Source: Prunus persica
Taxonomy: Eukaryota; Streptophyta; Magnoliopsida; Rosales; Rosaceae
DNA length: 64,000 bases
Assembly (NCBI RefSeq): GCF_000346465.2
Contig: NC_034015.1
Location: 14,863,507-14,927,506, forward strand
Direction: 5' to 3'
In this document: positions 25,871-39,463 of the stretch, piece by piece
Numbering within the stretch: position 1 is the first letter of the stretch
Layout: every line of letters begins with the position of its first letter
Translations under genes and position numbers: made by a program
The notes under the pieces: model-generated
Told to the model about the DNA's origin: nothing
The model's database searches: none
What the model saw: only the letters and a program-made list of their open reading frames with translations

Positions 25871-25961
25871 CTGAGAGCGACAGAGGAGGAGGAGGAGGAG
25901 GAGGAGAAAGAATGAGAGACGTGAAAAAATGAAAGAGAAGATGGGGTGAAGGGCAGTTTGA

Positions 25962-25973
25962 TTTTATATATAG
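25962..25973 (-). promoter_or_regulatory. TATA box of the SAM synthase promoter
   Basis: The minus strand reads CTATATATAAAAT about 90-100 bp upstream of the leader-intron donor. A GGAG/CTCC-rich leader (about 25880-25910) lies between. The position is consistent with a core promoter. Confidence 0.55.
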
Positions 25974-26905
25974 ATGTGAAGAATCGATATGCAGCGGGGC
26001 GCCAATTACGTCTGACTCGTTCTCTCTCTCTGCCATTTGGCTTGTTTTGGATTGGCTCATAATTTACTTTCCCGCATGGTGGTATTCGGCCTACTTACTT
26101 GCCATGTGGAGTTTGGCTCCACAAATCAAACCTTGCCAACTCATTTCATGAGATGATGTGTTGTCACTTGGTGTTATTGTCGCGTATAAAATTTTCTTAT
26201 GAATTTGACTATTTGCCTACTCCTAATTTCACGATCATATGTGTAATCAGAATACTGTGTTGAATATTCCCAAGATGTAGGCATGTACTTAATGATGCTT
26301 CACAAATTAGGTCCTTTGTGATAAGTAGCGGTTAATCTTTGGCCTTTAACCAAGAATGAGCAAGTTGGTGCCCCATGCCTCACTTGTGAGCTGCATGAAC
26401 AACAAGACAACTTGGCTGGAGCGAGTACGAGAGAGCGATAGAATGCAATCTTAACTGTTTTTTGCTTTCTTTTTTTTTTCTTTGGAAGTGCTGTGGTATT
26501 TTTTTCCTGATTTTATTTTCCTCCTTTGGGAGTTTTTTAAAACAAGGTTTTAATAAGGTCATTCTTAACCCTCCAGTCCGTCAATTGATTCTATTGTATT
26601 TGTTGATGCAAGTTCAATGAAGTTCTTATCTTTGATAATATAAAAAATTATATTAAAAAAAAAACAAGAAGACAACTTGCAATTCCACAAAAATGTCCTC
26701 TAATTTTTTTTTCTTCTGTAGAATTACACCATTTTCCCTACTCTCTTTTTTCCTGCTCCCTGCGGCCGTGTTTTTTGCTCAATAAGATTGCTGATCCTGA
26801 GAGTTTAAAGTTGAAACCAATTGTGGAAAAGGGTATGAATAATTAAGCTAAAATGAAGTGTAGAAAATCCAATAAAACTAGCTAGGCATGGAAAAGAATC
26901 ATATT

Positions 26906-28456
26906 TTAGTAGCTTAGGCCAAGTTGAAGCCCAAGGGCAGCATGGACAACAAACAATGTCATGATCCCGGTACCCAAGACCCCATGAACAGTTCTCAATT
27001 CAGGTTTTCCCTGTAAAGATAAAGGGAAAGAAAAAAAAAAAAAAATACTGAGTTTCTTGAAACATTGCAGAATAAACAAAAAAAAGAAAGAAATAGAAGG
27101 CAAGAAAGGTTCCCTAGATTTACCTCAAACAAAGCAGGTAAAATGGTTTGTATTGTCAAGAGGCCAAGGCCAATAAGCCCTGTGACAGCATGAGAGCTGC
27201 AAACACAGATACAGATCATTTCCAACCTCAATACAAAGCACAATATATATTCATTCCAAAGAAAAGGGAAATTCAAAGAACATAATTTTCTAAATGTACC
27301 TCTCAAAAATGGGTTTGTCTGAAGTGAGAAGAGAAGTTACTCCACCAGTTGCTCCAAGAGCAAAAAAGAAAAACATGCCAGCTAGAAGCTTAGGGTGCAG
27401 GTCTTTGGCATTGGCCTTCTCCTCCTGAAACAATAACAACATATCATGATCATTGATCAAGATACTACTTAAAATGTCTGGCATTGTTGTTTGAATCACA
27501 ATACATGCCGTGCCTGGTTTCATACCACATCGTCAGAATACCGTATCCGGTAACCTAGATATGTTCCATAGCCTCCCATGGCAAAAAGCACCACAGCCTA
27601 CAAAATGAAAGAAATCATAGACAGCTTTAGATAAACACAACTACGAGATGTAATTAAGAACTCTTTTACAGAGGGGGGGTTAAATCATTATACCATGTTG
27701 CCTGGGTGACCCCAATGCACAAGCCAGCCAGGAAGACCAAATGATTTGACGAGCTCAACGAAAGGCTCGAACAGAGATGTCACAGCTCCAGCTATCATCA
27801 AAATTTTCAGGTACATTATGAGTACAAAATCAGTAACATTACTAGTTTGTGATAAGATTTAGCTGCTGTGATGTGATGAAAGGACTGTTTATGCTTTAGA
27901 AGGAGAAAAATTTCAGCAACTCAGAAAAACTAGGCATGGGAAGTATATAAATCTACTAAATATCCAAAATATCACAAGAATTTAGAACATGAAGATTGCA
28001 AGATGTGCTATATATCCTTGAGTTCAGCTTGCTAATGTTAGGCCCTCACTGTCACTCTTTTATTAAATCTCAATATCTCTGAACCCAACAACAAATTCAA
28101 GTGAGAGAAATATTGAATAAATTTGAAAGGCTCAATTGCTATACAAAAATGTACATACCTCCAGGAAGAGCAGCCACAAGCAGCAGAGGCAAAGGACTGA
28201 GGGAATACAAAAGGGTCTCGTTGGGCTTCTTCTCCATCCCTAATTCTTTTTGCTGGTCAGCCTCATCAACAACATCTACACTAGAAATTCTGGTATTCTT
28301 GATCACTAGAGGACATGGGAGAGCTCTTCTTTTGTTTGCTGATGATATTGCAGGCGACATTTCCATAGGGAAGCATTTGGTGGAAGCTACAGAGGCACGC
28401 GGCAGAGGGGAAAAGAGATTCGGAGAAAGATGAGCAGAAGCAGTAACAATAGCCAT
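26906..28456 (-). CDS. Chloroplast membrane protein with DUF4079 domain
   Basis: Six exons on the minus strand: 28456-28159, 27791-27694, 27597-27526, 27424-27300, 27196-27124 and 27010-26906. They total 771 nt and 256 aa with canonical junctions. The N terminus (MAIVTASAHLSPNLFSPLPR, rich in Ser/Ala/Arg with few acids) looks like a plastid transit peptide. The rest holds about five hydrophobic segments: SLSPLPLLLVAALPGAGAV, VVLFAMGGYGTYLGY, LLAGMFFFFALGATGGV, HAVTGLIGLGLLTIQTI and GTGIMTLFVVHAALGLQLGL. Invariant-looking histidines sit in LHPKLLAG, SSHAVTG and VHGVLGTG. These mark the DUF4079 family found in cyanobacteria and plastids, whose biochemical role is unknown to me. A thylakoid or envelope location is inferred. 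Confidence 0.85.
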
Positions 28457-28723
28457 TTGATAGATATCAGAGTAGACTCTGTTTGATTCACAGAGAGTGA
28501 GAAAGTGAGAGAGTGAGAGAAGATAGAAGAAGCAAGAAGCCACCAAAAGAATTTTAAGGTGAAGAAGATAGAAAGAGGCAGAGAGGCAGAAAGAGACACG
28601 ACTTGCACACACAGAAGTTAAATGATTTGGTATGGTAATGACCTTTCCACGTGGTTTCAACACGAACGCCTACGAGGCACAAAACCAATCTCTCTCTTTA
28701 ACCCAACCCAACCCCCACCACCA

Positions 28724-28772
28724 CCCCCCCCCCCCCCCCCCCAAAAAAATAATAATAATAATAATAATAATC
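28724..28772. repeat. Poly-C run followed by (AAT)n microsatellite
   Basis: About 19 consecutive C residues at 28724-28742, then A residues and about eight AAT units to 28772. It lies upstream of the DUF4079 gene. Confidence 0.95.
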
Positions 28773-29590
28773 TAATGTATCACTTAATTAGCTGCGATAT
28801 ACCCAATAACATATGGTATTTTCATATGCTCGTATTAAGTACGTGAATATATCGTAGACGAACTTCTGTACATGAGCCTAATTTACTAAAGAGTAAGAAC
28901 AATTGTCTATTTATATACAACTGATTACACTTCAATTTTATTCTATGTACAGACGGTGTGAAGTGGCCATTCGTGCACCAACGTAAACAATTTTAAATAT
29001 TTACATCTCAACTATTGTTTCATCTCAATTTTTAACCGGGACGATAGTTATTGCAACCAAACATGAATGCTGGATTTTAGCCAACTAATATTATTAGGAA
29101 AATCCTCCGAAAAAAATATTATGGTGAGTAGCAGATATAAACAATGTGCGGAATGGACTCTTGATTTTGCCTGCCTCGTCTCCTGTGTGTATGTGGTCTT
29201 CAATTCACTTTCTTGGCCCGATGGCATAGGCTCAGACTGCTTCAACTTCAATTTTGCCTCTTTACCTAACAACAGGCCGAATAATTGGTAGATTACTTTT
29301 GCTCCTTGTCTGCAACACATTCAACATACACAAGTCAAAATCAGGGCACCAGGAAGATGTCAACAAACACAAGCAATAATTTGTACCAGCTAAGTTGATC
29401 AAGCGAGAATTTTCAATCTGAATATTAGCAAAGGCTTGCAAATAGAAGAACCACCAGTTGATCCAATGCAAGAATCTCCATCACAGGAAAAGTGAAACTA
29501 CATGGTTTCATGCATTTGATTTTTAATGTGGAAACTGGTTTCTTGTGAGACGTACCAGTGATAGATAGTTGCCCCCCCTGCCAAATCCTT

Positions 29591-32500
29591 TCATCTGTCA
29601 ACTTGGAGAATGTTGTTACATATGGTACCCCTGGTAACTGACTCTCTTTGAGGATCAATCTTCCATTGGCCATCAACAATGAATTTTATCTGCAGTTAAT
29701 AACATGTCACATTTAGGCACAGTTATTCAAGTTTGTATTCTCCTTGCCAAAAGAGAAAAAAGTTCATATCTTTTAGCTGCTAGATCTGCATACCTCATAT
29801 ATCCCTGGATAAAGCCATAGCCTAGTTGACCAAAGTCTGGTTTTCCTGGAAGAACATGTAATCCTATTGATCAGTAAGCTCATTTTTCCACAATTATTTT
29901 AGCGCCAAGTAGATAAAACAACATGACAACTTCAGAATTTTAAATGAAGGAATAGCGAGACAATAACCAACAATAATATGTCTAACTGATTAAGATGATT
30001 CTTCAGGAAACAAAAATGTAAATTAGGCACAACAGAACTAAACAAAATAAAGTTCTGATGCGAAATTATACACAGTTTTGAAAATAAAGAGACTGTTAAG
30101 ACCTTGATCCAGTGGGGCCTATGATACTAGATGATGGTTGTGGATCCATTTCAATCTGATGATGCCAACCATTGAAGCTACCAGTCACCTCCACAATCTC
30201 ACCATCCCCACGGTACTGTATCTCAACCTAATAAAATCAGGAAATTGGAGTCAGCAGGTGTTGACATATATTAATTACAACCAAAGATCCTGTCACTAGT
30301 TTCGTTTTGTCAATACATGGAATCTTTTAAAGGGTATACAAAACAGTGATAAAACTCAGAAAGGAACTGTGATCATATCTTTTTTCCAAAGGAAATTACT
30401 ATGCCATGCGAAAGTATGTATGAATAATGAAAAATCAGGGAATGATTAATAGACCTCATTGGTCAGAACATCCTACATAAAGCCAAGATGTTCTAATAGC
30501 ATGGCTAATTTATACAAAATACATCCAAAAGAAATGGTGGTTGTTATACCTCCACTAGTCCTGAAAGGCTTTCTTCAGCAGCTAGTAACTCTGCATCTTT
30601 TTCGAAGACGAGCTTTTGCGCTTTGCTGATTGCTGTTTCAGCATTGGTTTGCAACTTTGACAAAGCAAGCTAAAGCAAGAAATAAAATGCATAAGAAATC
30701 AGATGAGTTATCATATTGGTCATAAAATTATGAACTTCCGACAGAAAAGAATTTTTAAGAAAACAGAGGCAAACTGACATACATATTTCTATATAGATAC
30801 TTGCACAAGGTCTTGCCATAAAAACTAAAAGGAGCCTTCAGAAATAGCTAATATACCTTTTCCTTTTCAATCTGTTCTTTCAACCGACACAATTCCATCT
30901 CCTTCTGATGCTAAGAAAAAGAATATAATCAAAAATATAATCAGCAGTTCACGTAAAAAAGAGGTCCATGCATAAGCAGAACTTTAAGACAAATACTATT
31001 ACCAGCATGAATTTGAGATTATTAATATCAAGTTGATCCTCCCGTTCACTTGTCTGTAAAACAGAATCACAAGTAATACTGTCATCAAAACAAACCAATC
31101 AAGATTGATGTTTGAAGTAACATAATTTTGGGATAAGTAATGACCTTAACATCTGAATCCTTTCCAGATAGAGAACTTATCCCTTCAGCTGATGAACTGT
31201 CATCCCTACTTTATAAATATTAAAAAAGTTACATTGATGTACCAGAAAACCATAGTAGTGAAATAGCCTACAGTAGTGGAAAACTATGCAGGATATTGTC
31301 CAGTCATGCATCACAATTTGAGCTCCAGTTCCATAAGAGCATAATCTAAAAATAGGTGATTCTGACAATGTAACTCTTTGGAATATCACAAAAAAATGAT
31401 CATAGATCTCCACATCCTCCCTTCTTTACCTTTTTACCAAGCAAACGGATTATCAAAGTAATTATTACAAGGGAAAAACAAATAAAACGGTATAAAGTGC
31501 ATCTCTCTCTCACTCTCTCTCCCTTCTAGCAAAGGAATGACTACAATCATGGTTTAAATTATGAAATGAAAAATGAAATAATGTACTGTCACGAACGAGA
31601 TTTAAATCGTTGAATTAGGTTAAAAAGTAACAACATGCATAATGGAAAGAACAATTGAACAGTAGAGAAAACAACAGGAAACTTTGAGCAGATGTACAAA
31701 CTACCAACCTAAGAGAGGCATCGACTGTCGTAGAAGGCAAAAGTTGCTTGGATGCTGATGTCAAAGTTGCATCACTTCCATCAAGTGCAGATTTTGAGTG
31801 CTCTGAAGCACGAATTCTTATTTGAACATCTTCAGTGTTTCCAAATTTACTCTCTTCATTGATATTTTCAGCCTCATTACCAATTAAAATGCCATAGATT
31901 TTATCTGGGCATCAAGCAGCTCATAAATTTCAAAGAAACAAAAAAATAAAAATAAAGGTGAAATAATGAAAAGTAAGCATACATGTATGGTAAAAGACAT
32001 CATGAAAGGTAAGCATTTGTGTAGTAACAAACAGTATGAAAGATAAGCATACATTTACAGTGCACCTGAAGTAAAAAAGGAATGACATATGTTGCCGAAC
32101 AATATTAAATGTGTTTAACTTTGAAAACAAGGTCCCTTAAGGTAAGTTACCTTCAACTGTATCCAGGTCTCCATTCTGCATAAATTTTGCCACCTTTTCA
32201 TCCAAGGACGAATTGCTTGGAGATTCTAAAGGTGCATCACTATGGTGATCAGAGTTGTGAGTTGGTTCAATATTTGAACAACTAGAATGGTCTTCTGCAA
32301 CTGAAACTTCGGTCAACGAGGAATATTCTTCAGCCATATTATCAAGCTTCGCATCCTGACCTCTGACCTTTCCATCCGACGACAAACCAGGGACAGATTC
32401 TACAGGCATGCTAGGATGTCCACCAGAGTTCAGATTCCAACCAACATCTGAACCAAAAGAATCGTTTTCTTTGACAGGAACAGTGGCTGGCAAGGATGAA

Positions 32501-33702
32501 TCGGAGGAAATTTCTAAAGGCATATTACTATGATTTTCCATAACTGGAACACTGGTTGACACGTAAACATATCCATCCACATTATTCACCTGCTCACTAT
32601 GACCTTCTAAATTATCCGAATCGACTGAAGATTCCACAGGTGCATGACCACTGTCATTGTGGTTTGGATCTGGATCGGTAATCAAACCACCAGAACTGAT
32701 TTCCAATGTTGAAACTTCACTCAACAACGAGAAATCCTCAACGGCATCATTCACCTCTTGATCCTGACCTTTTAAATTTTTAACAGGCTATCAGTAACAG
32801 TTGCATATACTGCATAATAAATTAATAACGCGTTTCATGCTCAAATAAAAGAGACAATATATTGACCTGTTATTATTACTTTAGGATCATTGGTTGCATC
32901 CTGTATTCCAGCCACGCCATTATCCACATTACCATTTATATCCGTTTTTGTTGAGTCCGCAAGAAGCTTTCTTATAAGTTTATATCCTCTCCGTCTGACA
33001 ATGTTTGCAAGGTCATTCCTATTAACCATTTTGGACAAAATAGATCCGTCAAACTTGCTCTGATTTTTCCAGTCTCCAAGTCAAAACTATATATAAATAT
33101 TAAACTTAAACTTCCCGTTGCTGCCAAGGCCAAAATTTCTTGACGAAAAGAAAAATATGGCAACAAGCAATCAGCAATTGATAAGTGAAACTTTGTAGAA
33201 AGTTCTCGGGAAAGTAACTGTCGAATTTTACAGAGAAACCCTAATCAAGCAAATTGAATAAAATTCTAGTAAAAATACGACAACAAAAACAAAAAATTAT
33301 CAGAAAAAGAAATGGAAGAACCTTCCGTGCTGCGAGAAGTCTTTCAAGGAGGGCACGTGATCTTTTGGAAGTCCAACCGCAGTAAGAAACTCCCGGAGCT
33401 CATTGCGGAGCTCCTCATTGCTCTTCACCTTTCGACTAAAATTTTCCCAGACAAAATTAAAATGAGAGTGAAGAAGAAGAAGAAGAAAGAAGCGCAGAAA
33501 TGAAAGCGAAGAGTAAAGGAAGATGTAAAAACCTGGTTTTCTTCTTCACTGAAGAAGCACGAACCGTGAAGTGTGGTGGAGGTAAGCGTTGTTGCTGGGC
33601 GGCCCATCTCAGCTGCTTGGGCTGTTGTTTGGGGTCGGAGAAGACGAGATTCTGAGAAAAGAGGGAGAGGAATGCGGGAAGGTGAGAGACGTTGGCCGCC
33701 AT
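29591..33702 (-). CDS. PTST-family CBM48 protein of plastid starch metabolism (PTST3-like)
   Basis: Twelve exons: 33702-33533, 33435-33322, 33018-32867, 32768-32151, 31904-31709, 31205-31145, 31053-31003, 30910-30857, 30669-30550, 30227-30103, 29845-29794 and 29689-29591. They total 1812 nt and 603 aa, with every junction in phase. The N terminus ([18 protein letters not shown]...) is a probable plastid transit peptide. Then comes [19 protein letters not shown] and [18 protein letters not shown], typical of the PTST2/3 group. A ~205-residue acidic Ser-rich insert (exon 4) follows, then a coiled coil (residues ~437-512, [20 protein letters not shown]). The C-terminal CBM48 glucan-binding domain (~513-603) holds [20 protein letters not shown] and [20 protein letters not shown], ending [12 protein letters not shown] proteins guide starch synthases to maltooligosaccharides at granule initiation. 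It matches Arabidopsis At5g03420 from memory. Confidence 0.9.
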
Positions 33703-35424
33703 GCCTCCTCAGTCATCACTCGTCAGTGATGAAGTTGTGTTTTGTGAGCGGGCTTTTGCAGGATTTCAGGCTTCGTCCGATGATTCTAGTGGTTTTCATT
33801 TTTGGCTGTTATTATTTTGGGATTTTGGAGGATAGTAAATTTTGTTTTACGAAAAATGAAAAGGTCGTAAAACTCACGGTCCATTTGATTACGTTAAAAG
33901 TCCAAAACACGACGCAAGGCCCAAGTTAACTTTAGAACCCCAACAATCTGCTCGTCCAAGTCCAATCGAGAGAGACACTGCTCCATATATAATCATGTCC
34001 TATTTGGATTGATCCTCATATTCGACGGCCAAAAAGAGTTTGTAAAAAAGCGTTTATTCTTACACCTGAGGTTTTGTATTCGAATTCTCCTATCTCTAAC
34101 ATTGCTTGTATAACCCTAATTCGACATGTTTATTCTTCATATTTACGGATCTTATCCTATTTTGTATTCCTGTAAAAGAATAATCAACCCAAACCCTATA
34201 ACTACATGTCATAGTCGATTTACTTTGTTGCGTCAAAAACCACTTGAATGGGATTGGATCGGTCGGTGTAAGCATACTTGCGCCGAGCCTGACATATCCG
34301 AGCACTTATACATGGATATACATGATCATGCAAATGTGGAGTAAAATTTTCTCAGGACAGTTTTGGCCCAAGCTCAGTTTGAAACTCAAGCTTTCATTGG
34401 ATCTTGGCCCAAAGGCCCTTCAGTAGTCCGACGTCCTCGTGAAGCACGTGAACACAAACGCAAACCAGAGCGTGCAACAAACAAAGGCCTTTGACCCTTT
34501 CCAGCAACTATGGGGCCAACACGACCTAATCAACAGCCGTCAATCAAATCAAGTTAATTGATTGATTGAGCCAACGATCCCAGATCATAATGGGTGCGTG
34601 CGATTTTGAACGAGATCAAACCACCTGGTCCCACCTAAATCAAACCAACGTTTCCCGATGCAGATTTTAGAACAAAAGTCTTCTGCCACGCGCCCCGTGA
34701 CATTGTCATTCTCATTTGAGTGAGTGAGTGTCAGCAAGACTTGTGTTTTGACAGAAAAATTTACTTATAACGGGCACTATTTTTCTTTCCCAAGTAACAA
34801 CACGATGCTATATGGAAAATTTATTTTATATGTCATTACGTTATTAATTGGGGATAGTAAAAAGTGCTATTTTCGTTGCATGAAAGTCTTTTTTAGACAG
34901 TAGTGATCATGACTGTTGTTTTTTCTATTTCTTCTCTCTTTTGTTTTTTTGTTGAAATTTTTCTTTATAAGTTCGTGAGTTGATTTTGATCGTTGATATA
35001 CTGTGAGTTTTATAAACGTCAACGTTAAAATTAACACATACGTACATGAGGAGGTCCAATGAGGGGGACTCAGGAGACAAATATAAATGACATTATAAGC
35101 CCTAATTTTTAAATAGCTTTTAAGTGAATGTGGAATTATATAAAGTTGTATTAGTTTAAGAGTAAGATATGGAGAATTAATCATATTTATATTTTATTTT
35201 TAATTCGATCACTATCATTAATATAGTATTGTATTAATGATCACTAATAGACATAGAATGAAAGAAGTTATCGTTTGTTCTTATTTTCATAATTATTCAA
35301 AATGATGAATCCACCAAGGAAGAAGCAATCAAAAGAAAAGTTCGACTCCTGCGACCTAACGCTAGCTATATAATTCTGTGAAGTATTTTTCATATTTGGA
35401 ATGCGTTAGAACATTCATATGTTC

Positions 35425-35704
35425 TCTATATATATAAAGCAAAAAGCAGAGAATGGTGAAACATTCAAAATACCAGAAAATGTCCTTTGTTTATTCAAAT
35501 ATTAAGAATTAAAATTATTAATTAAATGAGAATAATATGTTAAATTCACACATTTTCATATTTAAAAAAATTAAAATTAAAAGAAAAATCAGATAATGAA
35601 TCCTATTTTTATGGAACACAACTATCCATTATCTTTTTAAATTTTAATTTTTTTAATTTAAAAAAAACCTCTAGTAGGAGCAGAAACGCGTGGAAAGAGG
35701 CTAC
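35425..35704 (+). mobile_element. Mini-Helitron, copy A
   Basis: Starts TCTATATATATAAAGC, then GCAGAGAATGGTGAAACATTC and an AT-rich body. It ends in a decayed hairpin (CCTCTAGTAGGAGC...GGAAAGAGG) followed by CTAC. The same body is found in copies B-E in the opposite orientation. The TC start, a hairpin near the 3' end and a CTRR-like terminus without inverted ends are Helitron marks. Here the terminal CTAG has become CTAC. Confidence 0.65.
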
Positions 35705-37486
35705 TTTAAAATAATGCGATAGGCCAATTAGCTTTTAGTCTAATAATACTTCCCTTCGCAATGTTGAAATTTTATATGCCGCTAATTATGTGGCTGTGTC
35801 CACCAAACAGATATTTTTAATGAAAACAGTCATTATATACTATCTAAATGATGATATGCTCAATTTAAAATGCACATTTGATATAATTGGGTCTGAAAAA
35901 AAAACCATATATAAATTATTTAAAGTATATTTTCTAATAACATATGATTTGGAAAGTGCCCGTTGACATTAGGTTTGGGTTTTTTTTTTTTTCCCACTAA
36001 AAAAAAATCAACTATAATGTCTGAACATCATATTATTTTATTTCTGGATCAATTATGCAGTGATAAATCCAAAAGATAAATTAATATATCTTTAATATAG
36101 GAATATCATGATTAATTAGCATACTTATAAATAATCACATATTAAACCAATACCTAAACTTTGGGAGTTAGGCGTTGTCCAAAGAATCACTAATCTTAGA
36201 AAATTTGCGCTTAACTAAGAGGTTATATGAGTTGCATGCATGTGTTATTAGGTAAGATAGATAACAACTAAAGTCGATCTAAAGCATGCATGCATATAAA
36301 AATAATACGCATTCCATGTTCTACCATTTATTTTTAGCTAAAACAATCTACTTGTTGCTGTCGAGCTCGTCCTTGCTTCATTACATATATTTTCTCATAA
36401 TGAATATTGTAATATTAATTTCGTCTATCCCATTAATTTAGTTTGGACGGCAGTATATATTTAATTCAGCATAGATAATATTAAAAATAATAAGCGAAGC
36501 TAACTTGTATAGCTTGACTAGCTAGTGTAAGGAGAGAAGTGTAGACAATTTGAAAACTATATATATTGTAAGTCAAATAAACAAAAATGTGGCTGGCAAA
36601 TGTCTGGCGTGTCTCTTTCAGACCGTGACATTTGACACAATAATTACTTACTGTTGCGAGTTGTATTTATGAATTTAGCACCTACGACGACTTTGAAATG
36701 TTAAATTCATTAGCAAAAGATGCATTTATGGACATTACCATGTTAAACTCAGACATCTTAATTATGTGTTAATTTAATTTGAAATAGGACCTAAACCAAA
36801 CTTTCTATGAAAAAAAGTAATTAGGAAAGCATAAAACTCGAACTATCTAGGTTTGGGACAGAGGTCAAGGCACTTTTGCATGTTAGGTAGGAAGGTGCAA
36901 CGACAATGAATCACAAGAGCATTTTCAATATGTCACGTACAATAATATTAAGAAATTCAATCGATGTGACCCTTTTTTTTCCTTCTATAAAGCCATGAAT
37001 ATAATTTTCCATGGACCACAATTAACCTTACCAGAAGACTCCACACTAGCAATTTGGCAAAATATATTCGAATCATAAGCGTATCAATGTCAGCGATAAA
37101 ATATTATTAATTTTCTAATTGTCTACTTAATTAAAATAATCTGAGAGAGCCTTGTTTGTCAAACACACCCTTAACTCTGCTTTCTTGTGTATCTATAAAA
37201 ATAAATAAAATTATATTTAAAAAAAGTTGGTCTCAGAAGACTATGGCAATAATGCAAATGCGAATGCGTCCAAATTCAGAATTACTTTAAAGCAAATTTC
37301 ACATGGTTTCTATTCTAAGTGTCATTATCAAATATATAACCTGCATGCATGACCATGGCAAATTTATATGATGCCTAAAACTCAGGTCATCTTTGCCGAA
37401 GTATTGGACTGATGTAAAGCTAGTGGGTTCTTCCTTCAACTTTGACTTTCTAGACAATAATGAAGTTTATGGATTTTTTTATTATA

Positions 37487-37697
37487 AATAATGCTACTCT
37501 TATCACGTTTGTATGCCATATTTTTATACCATCTTATGCTGCAGATGAAATGGACAACACATCAATTAAAATTAATTTAACGTTTTCTTATCTTTTATGA
37601 TTTATTGACACTTTTTAATTGATGTGATTGTCCACTTCATCTGCCACATAAGGTGGTATAAAAATGTGAGATACAAATGTGGTAAGCGTAACATTAC
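37487..37697. mobile_element. Palindromic MITE (~210 bp, long TIRs)
   Basis: The left arm ATAATGCTACTCTTATCACG...TTTTTATACCATC pairs with the reverse complement of the right arm, GTAATGTTACGCTTACCACA...TTTTTATACCACC. The arms extend to CAGATGAA(A/G)TGGACAA and ATCAATTAAAA, about 85 bp per arm around a small core. No coding capacity. Confidence 0.8.
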
Positions 37698-38503
37698 TCT
37701 TTTTATATATATGAATTTTCAGCCTTAATCTCAAGGTGTGTTACATGTTTTAGAACCTGATTGTGTTCCAATAATACCCCCATGCCGCGAGATTAGGAAC
37801 ACTTAAACAAAGGTTGAGTTTAGATTAATGTTTTGATTATTGCTACGCATTAATCTAAACCCACGTGACGTGTACGTATGTTTAATTTAATTCCTAAGTC
37901 TCTTGGGCAGAAACTTATCTTCCTTCAGTGGAAAGGACGATAAATTTTAAATAAAGCAAAAGGAAGCCAATTATATAGCACGATTACAAAAGCCCTTCGT
38001 GAAAGGCCAAAGTTCATTTATACGTCCTGCTTTTCTGGCAAGGGAAAAGGTTTAGACTTTAGATTGCTTTTACTTAATTCTCCTTACCTTGCAACATGGG
38101 ACCATTCTAAGATACAGTATTGTGAATTTTCTTGCCCTAGCTATGACCTAGCGACCGTCCATAATAATATGAACATCAATTAAAATACATGAAAATGTGA
38201 TGGACCAAGAGTCACATTGCACAAAAAAAAAAATGTTACCAAGGTTGAAATTTTGGGGACTAATCTCTATATTCTACGGAACCCTAACCACAAAAGGACT
38301 TATTGTTGATGGAAAATGGAGAAAATCCAGTACATGGTTTTGGAAAATTGAAGCTTTCGTGAAGCTTTTTTTAATACTAAAAGAATTCACAAGCTATGAC
38401 TTTGTCTAAGGTCCTCGAGAAGAACATTAAGTAGTATGCCAAATATGACCGACTCACATTCATTTATAGGCTACATGGTGTCTCAATTTAAAAAAAAAGA
38501 AAA

Positions 38504-38877
38504 GGGTTATTTGTAGTAATGGTCCCTCAATTATACTCAGAGTTACATTTTAGTCACTTAACTCAAATATTAGTTGCAGAGATCATTCAATTAGGTGTTG
38601 TGTTGCACCATTAGAGTTGAGTGACCGAAATATAACTGAGTATAGTTGAGGGACTATTGCTACAAATAATCATAACTGAAAAGTTACATTTGCCCATCAA
38701 TAATCTAAGAGATGCTTGTCACGTCATCATTTTAAATAAAAAAAGTCACAGACTTGACGGTAGGGACTAATGGTACAACACAACACCTAATTGAGTGACC
38801 TCTGCAACTAATATTTGAGTTGAGTGACCAAAATGTAACTTCGAGTATAGTTGAGGGACCATTGCTACGAATAACCC
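38504..38877. mobile_element. Long-TIR non-autonomous element (~374 bp)
   Basis: Begins GGGTTATTTGTAGTAATGGT and ends in CATTGCTACGAATAACCC, its imperfect inverse. The inverted arms of roughly 110 bp share GGTCCCTCAA and CAACTAATATTTGAGTT-like blocks. A second partial copy of the right arm lies inside (about 38606-38675, AGTATAGTTGAGGGAC), so the element is itself rearranged. Flanks are A-rich and the target duplication cannot be set precisely. Confidence 0.75.
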
Positions 38878-39463
38878 AAAAAAAGTTTATTTGGTGACTA
38901 TGTCTCTATTTCCTTCGGTAATTTTCTTGTATAATTGGGGAAGAAATTGCTACATACCTAAATTTCAAACAAATTCCTCTTCTCCAAAATGACTTCGTTA
39001 AATCGATATCTAATCCAATTAATTCAATTTTTCATATTTCACACCCTTCTCTCAAATTGAATAAAACTTTAAATCGGATTAGATTTATCCATTTTTTCTG
39101 TTTGGTTTAATTTTGAACAATCTTAAGATTAAACAACCTCATGCACCTCACTTCTCCTAAGCCAAAGGGTCAAGTTTTAAGGATACAACTCCTCTAGACT
39201 CACTATAAAAGGCACACACTTGCAACATCATTTAAAGGTAATGTTTATTCAAGAGTAAAAAAGAAATTAGATTATGTGCTCTTTCCATTTCTCTAAGCAT
39301 TCCTAAATTTTTCTAAGCTCTCGACCAATCGAAGGGTTGTAAGAAGACATCCAAAGTAGTACCCAGTTGGTCACAATGGTCACTCTCTTCTTTTGCAAGG
39401 GATCTTTGGTCAAATTTTTAACCATTAATTATATATTATTTAATTACTAGTACTTAGTATATA

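Noticed and set aside
38197..38409. A 70-codon plus-strand frame
   Set aside because: AT-rich context with an A-run inside the frame and no similarity I recognise; probably chance.
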